This document shows, piece after piece, positions 25,933 through 33,326 of a stretch of 33,326 bases of DNA (its first letter is position 1; each line of letters opens with the position of its first letter). The stretch comes from Lentisphaerae bacterium ADurb.BinA184 (GTDB lineage Bacteria > Verrucomicrobiota > Lentisphaeria > Oligosphaerales > MVZH01): contig MVZH01000019.1 in assembly GCA_002068325.1 (NCBI GenBank), positions 1 to 33,326 of the forward strand, written 5' to 3'. Under the pieces are notes generated by a model that made no database searches, had not been told where the DNA came from, and saw only the letters and a program-made list of their open reading frames with translations. Position numbers and translations under genes: made by a program.

Positions 25933-26243
25933 CCTTCTCCCTCCACCCGGCTGACCGCGTGGAGCTGAGCGACGCCGTCGACTACTATGAGGCGTGCGAG
26001 CCGGGGCTGGGCTACGAGTTCCTTGAGGAAGTCTACGCCGCCATTGCCCGCGCCCTTCAGTACCCCGACGGATGGAGCCAGCTGTCACACCGCACGCGGC
26101 GTTGCCTGACGCAACGATTTCCCTACGGAGTGATCTACCAACGGGACAACGACCACGTCCGCATCCTGGCCGTTGCGCATTCGCACCCCCGTCCGGGGTA
26201 CTGGCTCAGCCGTTCGGCAGGTGGTGAGCCGCCCTCCGGCTGA
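25929..26243 (+). CDS. ParE/RelE-family toxin
   Basis: A 104-residue protein of the RelE/ParE superfamily. The helical N-terminal half (HPADRVELSDAVDYYE, YEFLEEVYAAIARAL) and the beta-sheet C-terminal half (RRCLTQRFPYGVIYQRDND, VRILAVAHSHPRPGYWLSR) match the ParE toxin fold, with the family ending YW..R intact. ParE-type toxins act on gyrase and RelE-type toxins cut mRNA at the ribosome; sequence alone does not tell which applies here. The gene overlaps the antitoxin by four bases. The tail after YWLSR is short and Gly/Pro-rich. No sign of truncation or decay is seen. Confidence 0.9.
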   Translation: MTFSLHPADRVELSDAVDYYEACEPGLGYEFLEEVYAAIARALQYPDGWSQLSHRTRRCLTQRFPYGVIYQRDNDHVRILAVAHSHPRPGYWLSRSAGGEPPSG

Positions 26244-26386
26244 GCAACAGGGGAGCGGCGGCGCTGGGGTCGCTTGGCGGAAGGTCATCGCCTGGATCCC
26301 CGGTCGTCCAGCCCCCCCGACAGCAGGATGACCAGGAACAACTGGACTGGGCATCCAAACGTTTCGGTTTTCGCCTATAGAGGTGA

Positions 26387-27802
26387 ATGATGGACAGATT
26401 TGATTTGACCGTCCTCGGCGCGGGTCCTGGCGGCTATGTGGCGGCGATCCGCGCGGCGCAGCGCGGCGCGAGTGTGGCGCTGATCGAGCGCGACCGCCTC
26501 GGCGGCACCTGTCTGAATGTGGGGTGCATCCCCACCAAGTGCTACATTCGCGGGGCCGAGCTGCTCGACCAGATCCGGCAAGCCGCCGACTTCGGCGTGC
26601 GTGTCCCGGGCCCGGCCGAGGCCGACTGGCCGGCGATGGTGGCGCGCAAGAACCGCATTGTTGACGGCCTCCGCCAGGGCGTCGCCTCGCTGCTCAAGAG
26701 CAACGGCGTCAAGGTATTGCAGGGCACCGGCGCCTTCGAGAGCCGGCGTGTCCTCCGGGTTGAGGGCGAAGGTGAGCCGTTGCGCATCGAGTCGAAGGCG
26801 ACCATCATCGCCACGGGCAGTGTCACGGCCAAGCCGGCCTTCGTCCCGCGCGCGGCCAACGTGTACTACTCGACCGAGGTGCTCGACCTGCCCGCGCTGC
26901 CCGCTTCGCTGCTCATCCTCGGCGGCGGGGTGATCGGCTGCGAGTTCGCCTGCCTGTTTGCGCGGCTCGGGGTGCCCGTCACCCTGGTCGAGATGTTGCC
27001 CGAGATCCTGCCCATGGTTGACCGGGACGTCGCGCGCGTGGTGCGCCACGCCATGAAGCTGCTGGGCGCAGAGGTGTTCACCGGCCAGGCCATGGAGGCC
27101 CTCCAGGCCGACGGGCGCACGGTCAGCGGAGAGGTGGGCGGCAAGACGCTGCGGGCCGACGCCCTGCTCGTCTGCGTCGGCCGCAAGGCGTACAGCGAAT
27201 CCCTGAACCTGGCCGCCGCGGGGCTGGCGCTGAACGACAAGGGATGTCTTGACGTGACGGACTCCTGCCGCACCCGCGCGCCCGGCATCTACGCCATCGG
27301 CGACGTCGCCGGCGCCATCCAGTACGCCCACCGCGCCAGCGCCATGGGCCTGGTCGCCGCCGCCAACGCCACCGGCGACCGCGAACGGCACAGCGACGCC
27401 TTGGTCCCCTCGTGCATCTTCACGCTGCCCGAGATCGGCGCCGTCGGCCTCACCGAGGACGAGGCCGCCGCCGAGGGGCTGAAGGTGAACACCGGCAAGT
27501 ACTTCCTCGCCGGGCTGGGCAAGGCGCAGATCGAAGGTGCGGCGGAGGGTTTCTGCAAGATCGTGGCCGACGCGGAGACTGATCAAGTGCTGGGCGTGCA
27601 GATCGTCGGTGCCCACGCCACCGAGCTGATTGCGGAGTCCGCAACCGCGATGAGCCTGGAGATCACGGCCGCCGAGCTGGGCCGGGCTATCCACGCCCAC
27701 CCCACGCTGGCCGAGGCCACCATGGAAGCCGCCCACGCCGTCCACAACCAGTGCATCCACATGCCCCCGCGCCGGCGCCCGCCGGCTCCGCCCCGGCCCT
27801 GA
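26387..27802 (+). CDS. lpdA: Dihydrolipoyl dehydrogenase (E3)
   Basis: A 471-residue FAD- and NAD-dependent disulfide oxidoreductase that reoxidises the lipoyl group of E2. The FAD-binding start is LTVLGAGPGGYVAAIRAA; the redox-active disulfide is C42-C47 in GGTCLNVGCIPTK; the NAD site is LLILGGGVIGCEFAC; a second FAD motif is GIYAIGDVAG; and the C-terminal His-Glu dyad is in HAHPTLAEA. Length is normal for the family. The last ten residues are Pro/Arg-rich (PPRRRPPAPPRP) and may reflect a small change at the gene end. Two adjacent ATG codons occur; GAGG sits closer to the optimum for the second one. It belongs functionally with E1 and E2 although the toxin-antitoxin pair lies between. Confidence 0.94.
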   Translation: MMDRFDLTVLGAGPGGYVAAIRAAQRGASVALIERDRLGGTCLNVGCIPTKCYIRGAELLDQIRQAADFGVRVPGPAEADWPAMVARKNRIVDGLRQGVASLLKSNGVKVLQGTGAFESRRVLRVEGEGEPLRIESKATIIATGSVTAKPAFVPRAANVYYSTEVLDLPALPASLLILGGGVIGCEFACLFARLGVPVTLVEMLPEILPMVDRDVARVVRHAMKLLGAEVFTGQAMEALQADGRTVSGEVGGKTLRADALLVCVGRKAYSESLNLAAAGLALNDKGCLDVTDSCRTRAPGIYAIGDVAGAIQYAHRASAMGLVAAANATGDRERHSDALVPSCIFTLPEIGAVGLTEDEAAAEGLKVNTGKYFLAGLGKAQIEGAAEGFCKIVADAETDQVLGVQIVGAHATELIAESATAMSLEITAAELGRAIHAHPTLAEATMEAAHAVHNQCIHMPPRRRPPAPPRP

Positions 27803-27906
27803 ACCCGGTGCCCGTGGCGCGTCTTCCCTGGCACGCAAGCCCCGTTCGCGAGGAATCTTCAGCCCTCCTGCAACCCATCGCCTCGGCAGCCGGTCTCAAG
27901 CCTGTC

Positions 27907-28848
27907 ATGACGCCTCACCGCAAAACTCGCCCGCCAACCAAGTCCCGCGCCCCGCGGGCCGCCGTGCGACTGCGCCCGCGCAAGACCCCGTTCGTCTCCA
28001 TCCTACGCACCACGCCGCCGACCACCGTCTGCCCGAACTTCTATGTCCTGGGCCACGCCAACGGTTGCGCCTTCGCCCCCCTGTGCAGCTACTGCTACCT
28101 GAAGTCGTCGCTCTGGCACCTCGACGGGCCGCACGTGTTCACCAACACCGACTCCATGCTGGACGAAGTCCGCGCCTGGATCGCGAAAGACGGGCTGGAG
28201 TCGTACGTCCTGAACGCGGGCAACCTCTCGGACAGCCTGGTTTTCGAGGACTCGCGTCCGATCGTCCCCCTGCTCGTCGAGCTGTTCCGCGAGCACGCCG
28301 AGAAGCCCGGCCGCCCGCACACGCTCCTGCTGGTGACCAAGGGGGGCGCGCGGGAGGCCGGGACGCTGCTCGACGCGCCGCCGTGCGCCAACGTCATCGT
28401 CTCGTTCTCCGTCAACCATCCGGAGGCGGCGGAGCGTTACGAGAAAGGGGCGGCCAGCACCCGCGACCGGCTGGAGACGGCGGGCCGGCTCAAGCGGGCC
28501 GGCTGGCGGATCCGCCTGCGCATCGACCCGATGATCCGCGGCTACGACTACACCGGCCTGGCCCGCGAGGTGGCGGCGCTGAAGCCTGAGCGGGTCACCC
28601 TAGGTTCCCTGCGGGCCGAGGCCAACCTGTTCCGCCACGCCCCCCACCCGGTCTTCGAGGAACTCAGCAAGCCCGACGACCCGCGGCAGTACGCGCGCTA
28701 CCCGTGGGCCGAGCGCGTCGCCATGTACAACTCCGTCCTCGACATCCTGCGCGGGGTCTGCCCCCTGGCGCTGTGCGAGGAGACGCCCCAGATGTGGGAC
28801 GAGACGGGGCTGGACAAGGTCGGGGCGCGCTGCAACTGCAACGTCTGA
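27907..28848 (+). CDS. Radical SAM protein, spore photoproduct lyase-like
   Basis: A 313-residue protein resembling spore photoproduct lyase (SplB) family radical SAM enzymes. CPNFYVLGHANGC leads into the iron-sulfur motif C54-AFAPL-C60-SY-C63, followed by YLKSSLW. The usual SPL spacing is CX3CX2C; here it is CX5CX2C. Further landmarks are LNAGNLSDSL, LLLVTKGG, VSFSVN and RLRIDPMI. The protein would bind a [4Fe-4S] cluster and cleave S-adenosylmethionine; its substrate is unknown and DNA photoproduct repair is only one option, because many relatives occur in non-spore-formers. The first 26 residues are basic. The frame is open to 27751, but that overlaps E3 and is Ala/Pro-rich; the ATG at 27907 is preferred though no strong ribosome site is visible. 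Confidence 0.8.
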   Translation: MTPHRKTRPPTKSRAPRAAVRLRPRKTPFVSILRTTPPTTVCPNFYVLGHANGCAFAPLCSYCYLKSSLWHLDGPHVFTNTDSMLDEVRAWIAKDGLESYVLNAGNLSDSLVFEDSRPIVPLLVELFREHAEKPGRPHTLLLVTKGGAREAGTLLDAPPCANVIVSFSVNHPEAAERYEKGAASTRDRLETAGRLKRAGWRIRLRIDPMIRGYDYTGLAREVAALKPERVTLGSLRAEANLFRHAPHPVFEELSKPDDPRQYARYPWAERVAMYNSVLDILRGVCPLALCEETPQMWDETGLDKVGARCNCNV

Positions 28849-28904
28849 GGGGCCGGCCCCGCCCCCTGCGACAATGCCGGGCAGGCACAGTCCAGGAGAA
28901 GTCC

Positions 28905-30896
28905 ATGGCCCCACTCCCGTCGGCGCCCCACCGCGAGGACATGCAGCGGAGTCTCACGCTGTCAAGGCGGCTCTTCGCCAGTCCCGCCAGCCTGCCCATC
29001 GCCTTTGCCCTTGACGGCCGCCCCCTCACCGGGATTCCGGCCGACTGGAACCCGTCCGCACGCCGGCGCCGCCTCGATGCGAGCCTGGTTGAGACAGTGT
29101 TCGAGGGGACGGATCCGGCCACCGGCCTGGACGTCCGGGCCGAGTGCATCGAATACAGCGACTACCCGATCGTCGAGTGGACGGCCTGGTTCACCAACAC
29201 GGGGAGCCGTCCGACGCCGATCCTCAGGGACATCCTCGCGCTCGACGGCGTCTTCGAGGGCGCCTCGCCGATCCTGTGGCACTGCAATGGCGACTTCTAC
29301 AGCCAGGACGGCTACACGGCCAGTGAGACGCCGCTGGAGATGGGCCACCCCCTCGCCTTCGCCCCCCACGGGGGACGGCCCTGCGACCGCGCCTTCCCGT
29401 ACTTCCGCCTGCGCTTCGGCGACGGCGGGCTGTCCATCGCGGTCGGCTGGCCGGCGCAATGGTCGGCCTCGTTCGCGCGCGTGGCCGGCGGGGTGCGAGT
29501 GCGGGCCGGCCAGGAACAGACCCATCTGCGGCTCGCCCCCGGCGAGACCGTGCGCACGCCGCGCATGGCGGTGATGTCGTGGACCGGCGACACCCGCCGT
29601 GCGGTCAACCTGTGGCGACGCTGGCACCGCGACCACCTGCTGCCCCGCACGGACGGCCGCCCCCTCGGCCCGCGCCTGTGCGCACACGGAACCGGAGACG
29701 GCGAGGAGTTCACCGCCGCCACCGAAGAGAACCAGCTCCGGTACATCGAGAAGTGGGCGGCTGAGGGGATTCCGCCGGATGTCTGGTGGATCGATGCGGG
29801 ATGGTATCCCTGCTACGACCGCGAGCGGAAACGCCGGTGGTGGGAGACCGGCACCTGGCAGCCGGATCCGGAACGCTTCCCGCGCGGACTCGGCCCCGTC
29901 GCGCAGGGCGCCGCCCGGCACGGCGCCGACCTCCTCGTCTGGTTCGAACCCGAACGGGTCAGGCCCGGCAGCGAGCTGGACCGCGAACACCCCGAGTGGC
30001 TGCTGACCGCGAAGGGTGCCGACAACCGCCTCCTCAACCTCGGCAACCCCACCTGCCGCCAGTGGCTGACCGACCACGTCTGCCGCCTCATCCGCGACAA
30101 CGGCATCCGCATCTACCGGCAGGACTTCAACTTCGAGCCGCTGGCCCACTGGCGCGAGAACGACGCCGCGGACCGCCAGGGCATGAACGAAAACCTCCAC
30201 GTCCAAGGCTACCTCCAGTACTGGGACGACCTGCTGGCGCGCAACCCCGGCCTGTGGATTGATTCCTGCGCCTCGGGCGGACGGCGCAATGACCTCGAAA
30301 CCATGCGCCGCTCGGTGCCGTTGCACTACACCGACTTCGGCTACGGAAACCACCCGGTCAAGCTCGCCTTCCATCACATCCTCTTCGAATGGCTGCCCTA
30401 TTTCAAGGAATCCACGCTGGCCTGGGATGTCCACGGCGCCGCCCGCTATGACCACGAGATCGACCGCTTCGCCTGGCACGCCGGCCTCGGCCCCGCCATC
30501 ATGCCGTGCATCAGCATCGCCCGCGACGACTACGACTACGCGCTCATGCGCGAGCTGGTCGCCCTCTGGCGCCGCGCCGCCGGGCCCATGCTGACCGGAG
30601 ACTACTACCCGCTGACGCCGATCCGCCGCACGCCGGAGCAATGGGTCGCCCGCCAGTTCGACTGTCCCGAGGAGGGGCACGGCTTCATCCAAGGCCTCCG
30701 CCTGCCGGCCTGTCCGGTGGACACGCTGACTGTCTACCCGGCCGGCCTCGTGCCGGACGCCATGTACCGGTTTGAGAACTCCGAGACCGGCCAGACGAAG
30801 GACGTGTCGGGGGACGTCCTGGCCCGCGACGGCCTCCTCCTCGAAGCCCCGCGGCGCCGTGGCGTCATCTGGTTCTACCGGAGGATGGACGGGTAG
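28905..30896 (+). CDS. GH36 alpha-galactosidase
   Basis: A 663-residue glycoside hydrolase of family 36 (clan GH-D) that removes alpha-galactose from raffinose-type sugars or galactomannans. An N-terminal beta-supersandwich (SDYPIVEWTAWFTNTG, RDILALDG) is followed by the TIM barrel (PDVWWIDAGWYP, ADLLVWFEPERV). The nucleophile is Asp407 in IYRQDFNFEP and the acid/base Asp463 in DSCASGGRRNDLE, both intact. The C-terminal part is a small beta domain. No signal peptide is seen, so the enzyme is probably cytoplasmic. The ATG at 28905 has AGGAG 6 bases upstream; an open stretch before it overlaps the radical SAM gene and is a shadow. It forms a functional pair with the GH35 beta-galactosidase on the other strand. 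Confidence 0.93.
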   Translation: MAPLPSAPHREDMQRSLTLSRRLFASPASLPIAFALDGRPLTGIPADWNPSARRRRLDASLVETVFEGTDPATGLDVRAECIEYSDYPIVEWTAWFTNTGSRPTPILRDILALDGVFEGASPILWHCNGDFYSQDGYTASETPLEMGHPLAFAPHGGRPCDRAFPYFRLRFGDGGLSIAVGWPAQWSASFARVAGGVRVRAGQEQTHLRLAPGETVRTPRMAVMSWTGDTRRAVNLWRRWHRDHLLPRTDGRPLGPRLCAHGTGDGEEFTAATEENQLRYIEKWAAEGIPPDVWWIDAGWYPCYDRERKRRWWETGTWQPDPERFPRGLGPVAQGAARHGADLLVWFEPERVRPGSELDREHPEWLLTAKGADNRLLNLGNPTCRQWLTDHVCRLIRDNGIRIYRQDFNFEPLAHWRENDAADRQGMNENLHVQGYLQYWDDLLARNPGLWIDSCASGGRRNDLETMRRSVPLHYTDFGYGNHPVKLAFHHILFEWLPYFKESTLAWDVHGAARYDHEIDRFAWHAGLGPAIMPCISIARDDYDYALMRELVALWRRAAGPMLTGDYYPLTPIRRTPEQWVARQFDCPEEGHGFIQGLRLPACPVDTLTVYPAGLVPDAMYRFENSETGQTKDVSGDVLARDGLLLEAPRRRGVIWFYRRMDG

Positions 30897-31018
30897 CCCC
30901 GAGGTCGCCCGTCCAGACGGAGGATCTCGCCGTCCCAACGGCCGGGCATCGAGTCTGGTGGCGCCGGCGATTCCCCGCCCGGAACGCCTCTGCGGCCGGA
31001 CAACGGCGGAACCGTCAC

Positions 31019-31052
31019 TATATTACCCGCGCCCTCGGGCCGGTGCGCACCG
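31019..31052 (+). promoter_or_regulatory. Possible -10 box and 12 bp palindrome upstream of the DUF481 gene
   Basis: TATATT at 31019-31024 matches 5 of 6 bases of a -10 box; no matching -35 box was found. The perfect palindrome CGGTGCGCACCG at 31041-31052 would lie just after the start of transcription and could be an operator. Both are weak inferences within the 264 bp gap 30897-31160. Confidence 0.25.
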
Positions 31053-31160
31053 CCGCTCGTCGGACAGGATCCAACGGGTCGGCGGCGCGTCGCGTTCTCT
31101 GCCGCTGGATACCCGGTATGGAACAGCGGCCCCCCCCAGACTTTCAGAAGGAGCAGTGGG

Positions 31161-32204
31161 ATGCGCGGTCTCAAGAGAGTGGGTTGCGTCCTGGGTGTCT
31201 GTGGCGCTTGGCTGGCGACGTTCCATGCGAACGGCGACTGGATCGAGACTGCGAACGGTTCCCGCCTAGTCGGCGAAGTGAAAGGGGCGGCCGACGGGAA
31301 GATCAGACTGCAGACCGACTTTGCCGGCGAGGTCACGGTCTCCCTCTCCCAGGTGACCGCAATGGAGGTGGCGACGTCGTTGAACTGGGGACTGGCGGAC
31401 GGGCGGCTACTCACCGGCGCCGCCGCGGCCCGGGACGGTGTCCTGACCGGCACCGGCGAGGCCGGCCCAGCCGAGGCCAACCTGGCGGCCGTAGCCGCCG
31501 CCTGGCCCCCCGGCGAACCCAACCCCCTGGTCGCCCCCCCCGCGCCACCGCCCGCCTGGGAGACCGAAGTCATCCTCGACATGGCCACCAAGAGCGGCAA
31601 CTCCGACCGCACCAGCGCCGGCGGCGGCATCCGATCCCTGCGCAAGACGGACCACGACCGCCTCCTGCTCTACGGCACCTTCGACTATGCCGAAGAGAAC
31701 GACCAAGAGACGGCGAATACCATCGCCGCCGGGGCCGACTACGAAAGGAACATCTCGGACCGGCTCGCCTGGTACGTCCGCGAGGAGCTCAAGCACGACG
31801 AGCTGGCCAGGCTGGATTTCCTGTCGACCACTGCCGCCGGCCTGGGCTACTACTTCATCAAGCAGGACCGCCACGAACTGCGGGGCCGCGTCGGCCTGCT
31901 GTACCGCTACGAGTCGTTCGAGGACGGGGAGGACACGTCCGACATCGGCCTCGACCTCGGCCTCAACCACCTCTATGTCCTGCGCGACTGGGCCAAACTG
32001 GCGACCAGCCTGACGTGGACGCCCAGCGTCTCCGACTTCGCCGACTACCGCCTCAACCATGAGACCAGCCTCGAACTGCTGCCGGGAGCCGACCGGAACT
32101 GGAGCCTGCGGCTGGGCGTCGCCAACGACTACAACAGCCAGCCCCCCGACAACACCGAGAAACTCGACACCACTTGGTTCTCACACCTCGTGTGGAAGCT
32201 GTAG
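31161..32204 (+). CDS. DUF481 family outer membrane protein
   Basis: A 347-residue exported protein. A signal peptide (MRGLKRVGCVLGVCGAWLAT, cut near HANG) is followed by a small beta domain (SRLVGEVKGAADGKIRLQTD, VTVSLSQVTAMEV), a Pro/Ala linker (near 110-132) and a C-terminal region with the alternating pattern of a beta-barrel typical of DUF481/YdiY proteins (YGTFDYAEEN, YYFIKQDRHELRGRVGLLYR, LRLGVANDYNS). The function of the family is unknown; it is thought to be an outer membrane protein. AAGGAG lies 7 bases before the ATG, a strong ribosome site. It is probably its own transcription unit, 264 bp after the alpha-galactosidase, and converges on the Ldh_2 gene. Confidence 0.85.
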   Translation: MRGLKRVGCVLGVCGAWLATFHANGDWIETANGSRLVGEVKGAADGKIRLQTDFAGEVTVSLSQVTAMEVATSLNWGLADGRLLTGAAAARDGVLTGTGEAGPAEANLAAVAAAWPPGEPNPLVAPPAPPPAWETEVILDMATKSGNSDRTSAGGGIRSLRKTDHDRLLLYGTFDYAEENDQETANTIAAGADYERNISDRLAWYVREELKHDELARLDFLSTTAAGLGYYFIKQDRHELRGRVGLLYRYESFEDGEDTSDIGLDLGLNHLYVLRDWAKLATSLTWTPSVSDFADYRLNHETSLELLPGADRNWSLRLGVANDYNSQPPDNTEKLDTTWFSHLVWKL

Positions 32205-32341
32205 CGCGGGGGCGCGTCGGCCCGGCAACGGCATGAGGAGAGGGGCCCCGTCGCAACGGTGCCCCCCAGGCCTGTCTGGTCATGGCGCGACGGGCGCATG
32301 GACTGGCGCCAGAGGCGCCGGGAACGTGCCGCATTGGCGCA

Positions 32342-33325
32342 TCAGCCCGCGGACGCCGGGCGCGGCCGGGGGGAGAACGGCACCTCCGCGTCCGGCAGGC
32401 CGAGGTCGGCGGCCAGGGCAAGAACCTCGCGCTGCAGGCTCGGGGACAGCGGCACGCCGGTCCGTTCGCGCTCGACGGCGGCCTCGTGCTCCTCCTCGCC
32501 CGCCGTGTAGATGCGCTCGCACCCCGGCGCCCGGCGCGAGGCCCGCAGCTGCCGCAGGATGTCGCCGACCGTGCGGCGGAGACTGACGCCGTCCGTGAAG
32601 GCCTCGACGCTGACAGCGAGGAAGAAGTGCCCGTTGCGCCGTGGCACCGGCCGCCCGTCCTCCACCGCTGCAAGCTGGTGCAGGAAGCTACCCGTCTGCA
32701 ACGCCGCGGAGAGGATTTCGACAACCGTCGCGTAGCCGTACCCCTTGTGGCCGCCGCCCTCCTTGCCGGCGCCGCCGAGCGGCAGCAGCGCGGCCCGGCC
32801 GGCAACCAGGTCGGACAGCACGCCCTGCGCGTCGGCAGCCCCGGACCGCCCCTCGGCGTCAATCACCCATCCCGGCGGAACCGGCGTGCCCCGGCGGGCG
32901 TGAATCTCGACGGCGCCGCGTTGCACCATCGAGGTCGCGCAGTCCAGCACAAAGGGGAACGGCTCGTCCGACGGCATGCCGAAGCACAGCGGGTTGGTGC
33001 CCAGCATCGCCTCCACCCCGAACGTGGGGGCGACCGCCGGGCGGGCGTTGGTGCCGGTGATGCCGATGAGGCCGGCGTCGGTCGCCATCCGCGCGTAGTA
33101 GCCGGCAATGCCGTAGTGATTTGAGTTGCGCACCGCGGTCATCCCCAGCCCGTGGCGCTGCGCCTTCTCGATCGCCAGGGCCATGGCCCGCCGGGCGATG
33201 ACCTGGCCCATCCCGTTGTGCCCGTCGAAGACCGCCGTCGTCGCCGTCTCACGCACCACTTCAAGCCGCGTCACCGGGTCCTGGACGCCGCGGCGGATGG
33301 GGTCGACATACATGGGTTTGAGGCG
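32342..33325 (-). CDS. Malate/L-lactate dehydrogenase family (Ldh_2) oxidoreductase, 5' truncated by window edge
   Basis: The frame is open to the right edge; an ATG at 33313 is internal, since the codons before it (R-L-K-P) continue the family sequence. About 327 residues are visible, nearly the whole protein (about 350 usual). Landmarks of the Ldh_2 family (NAD(P)-dependent 2-hydroxyacid or related dehydrogenases, unrelated to classical LDH) are VFDGHNGMGQVIARRAM, AVRNSNHYGIAGYY with the catalytic-site His, GTNPLCFGMPS, DCATSMVQRG and GGGHKGYGYA. Members oxidise malate, L-lactate, ureidoglycolate, sulfolactate or delta-1-piperideine-type substrates; the substrate cannot be told here. It is convergent with the DUF481 gene across 137 bp in which no clear terminator was seen. 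Confidence 0.9.
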   Translation of the reverse strand, partial: RLKPMYVDPIRRGVQDPVTRLEVVRETATTAVFDGHNGMGQVIARRAMALAIEKAQRHGLGMTAVRNSNHYGIAGYYARMATDAGLIGITGTNARPAVAPTFGVEAMLGTNPLCFGMPSDEPFPFVLDCATSMVQRGAVEIHARRGTPVPPGWVIDAEGRSGAADAQGVLSDLVAGRAALLPLGGAGKEGGGHKGYGYATVVEILSAALQTGSFLHQLAAVEDGRPVPRRNGHFFLAVSVEAFTDGVSLRRTVGDILRQLRASRRAPGCERIYTAGEEEHEAAVERERTGVPLSPSLQREVLALAADLGLPDAEVPFSPRPRPASAG

Positions 33326-33326
33326 G

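Noticed and set aside
32305-32319. Terminator between the convergent DUF481 and Ldh_2 genes
   Set aside because: GGCGCC on both sides of AGA could pair, but the loop is only three bases and no T run follows on either strand.

Overview
The window is a GC-rich, densely coded bacterial chromosome segment. The gene content suggests a heterotroph of the PVC group (Lentisphaerae, Kiritimatiellae or another Verrucomicrobiota lineage): a MoxR/DUF58/vWA operon with a giant DUF4175-like protein, several glycoside hydrolases, a family of sialate O-acetylesterase type, and a 2-oxoacid dehydrogenase E1 made as one alpha-beta fusion. This lineage call is inference from gene content; no rRNA or tRNA gene was seen.

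Layout. (1) 2-2407, plus strand: the 3' part of a Type ISP-like DNA methyltransferase, cut by the window edge. (2) 2456-19982, all minus strand, read from right to left: MoxR ATPase, DUF58 protein, two-TM DUF4381/BatD-like protein, vWA protein and DUF4175-like giant form a tight Bat-like envelope operon. After a 0.3 kb gap holding a REP-like double hairpin come a GH42-like TIM-barrel protein, a frameshifted sialate O-acetylesterase, a GH35 beta-galactosidase, and a PhoB/PhoR-type two-component pair. (3) 19983-20622: a divergent intergenic region with a composite tandem array of hairpin repeats (20099-20485) followed by a promoter with two palindromic TTGCGCAA sites. (4) 20623-32204, plus strand: DeoR-type regulator, E1 alpha-beta fusion, E2, a ParE-type toxin-antitoxin pair, E3 (dihydrolipoyl dehydrogenase), a spore-photoproduct-lyase-like radical SAM protein, a GH36 alpha-galactosidase and a DUF481 outer membrane protein. 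(5) 32342 to the right edge, minus strand: a malate/L-lactate dehydrogenase family (Ldh_2) gene cut at its 5' end.

How the genes fit together. The GH35, GH36, GH42-like and esterase genes point to use of galactose-containing, acetylated glycans. The DeoR regulator probably senses a sugar phosphate and sits directly upstream of a complete 2-oxoacid dehydrogenase set (E1, E2, E3), which would feed acyl-CoA into central metabolism. The toxin-antitoxin pair interrupts that set between E2 and E3. The most unusual items are the alternating hairpin array, the covarying REP-like pair, the GH42-like protein with a conserved zinc-type cysteine pattern but no obvious acid/base Glu, the E1 fusion with two insertions, the E2 with two peripheral-subunit-binding domains, and the radical SAM protein with a CX5CX2C cluster motif.
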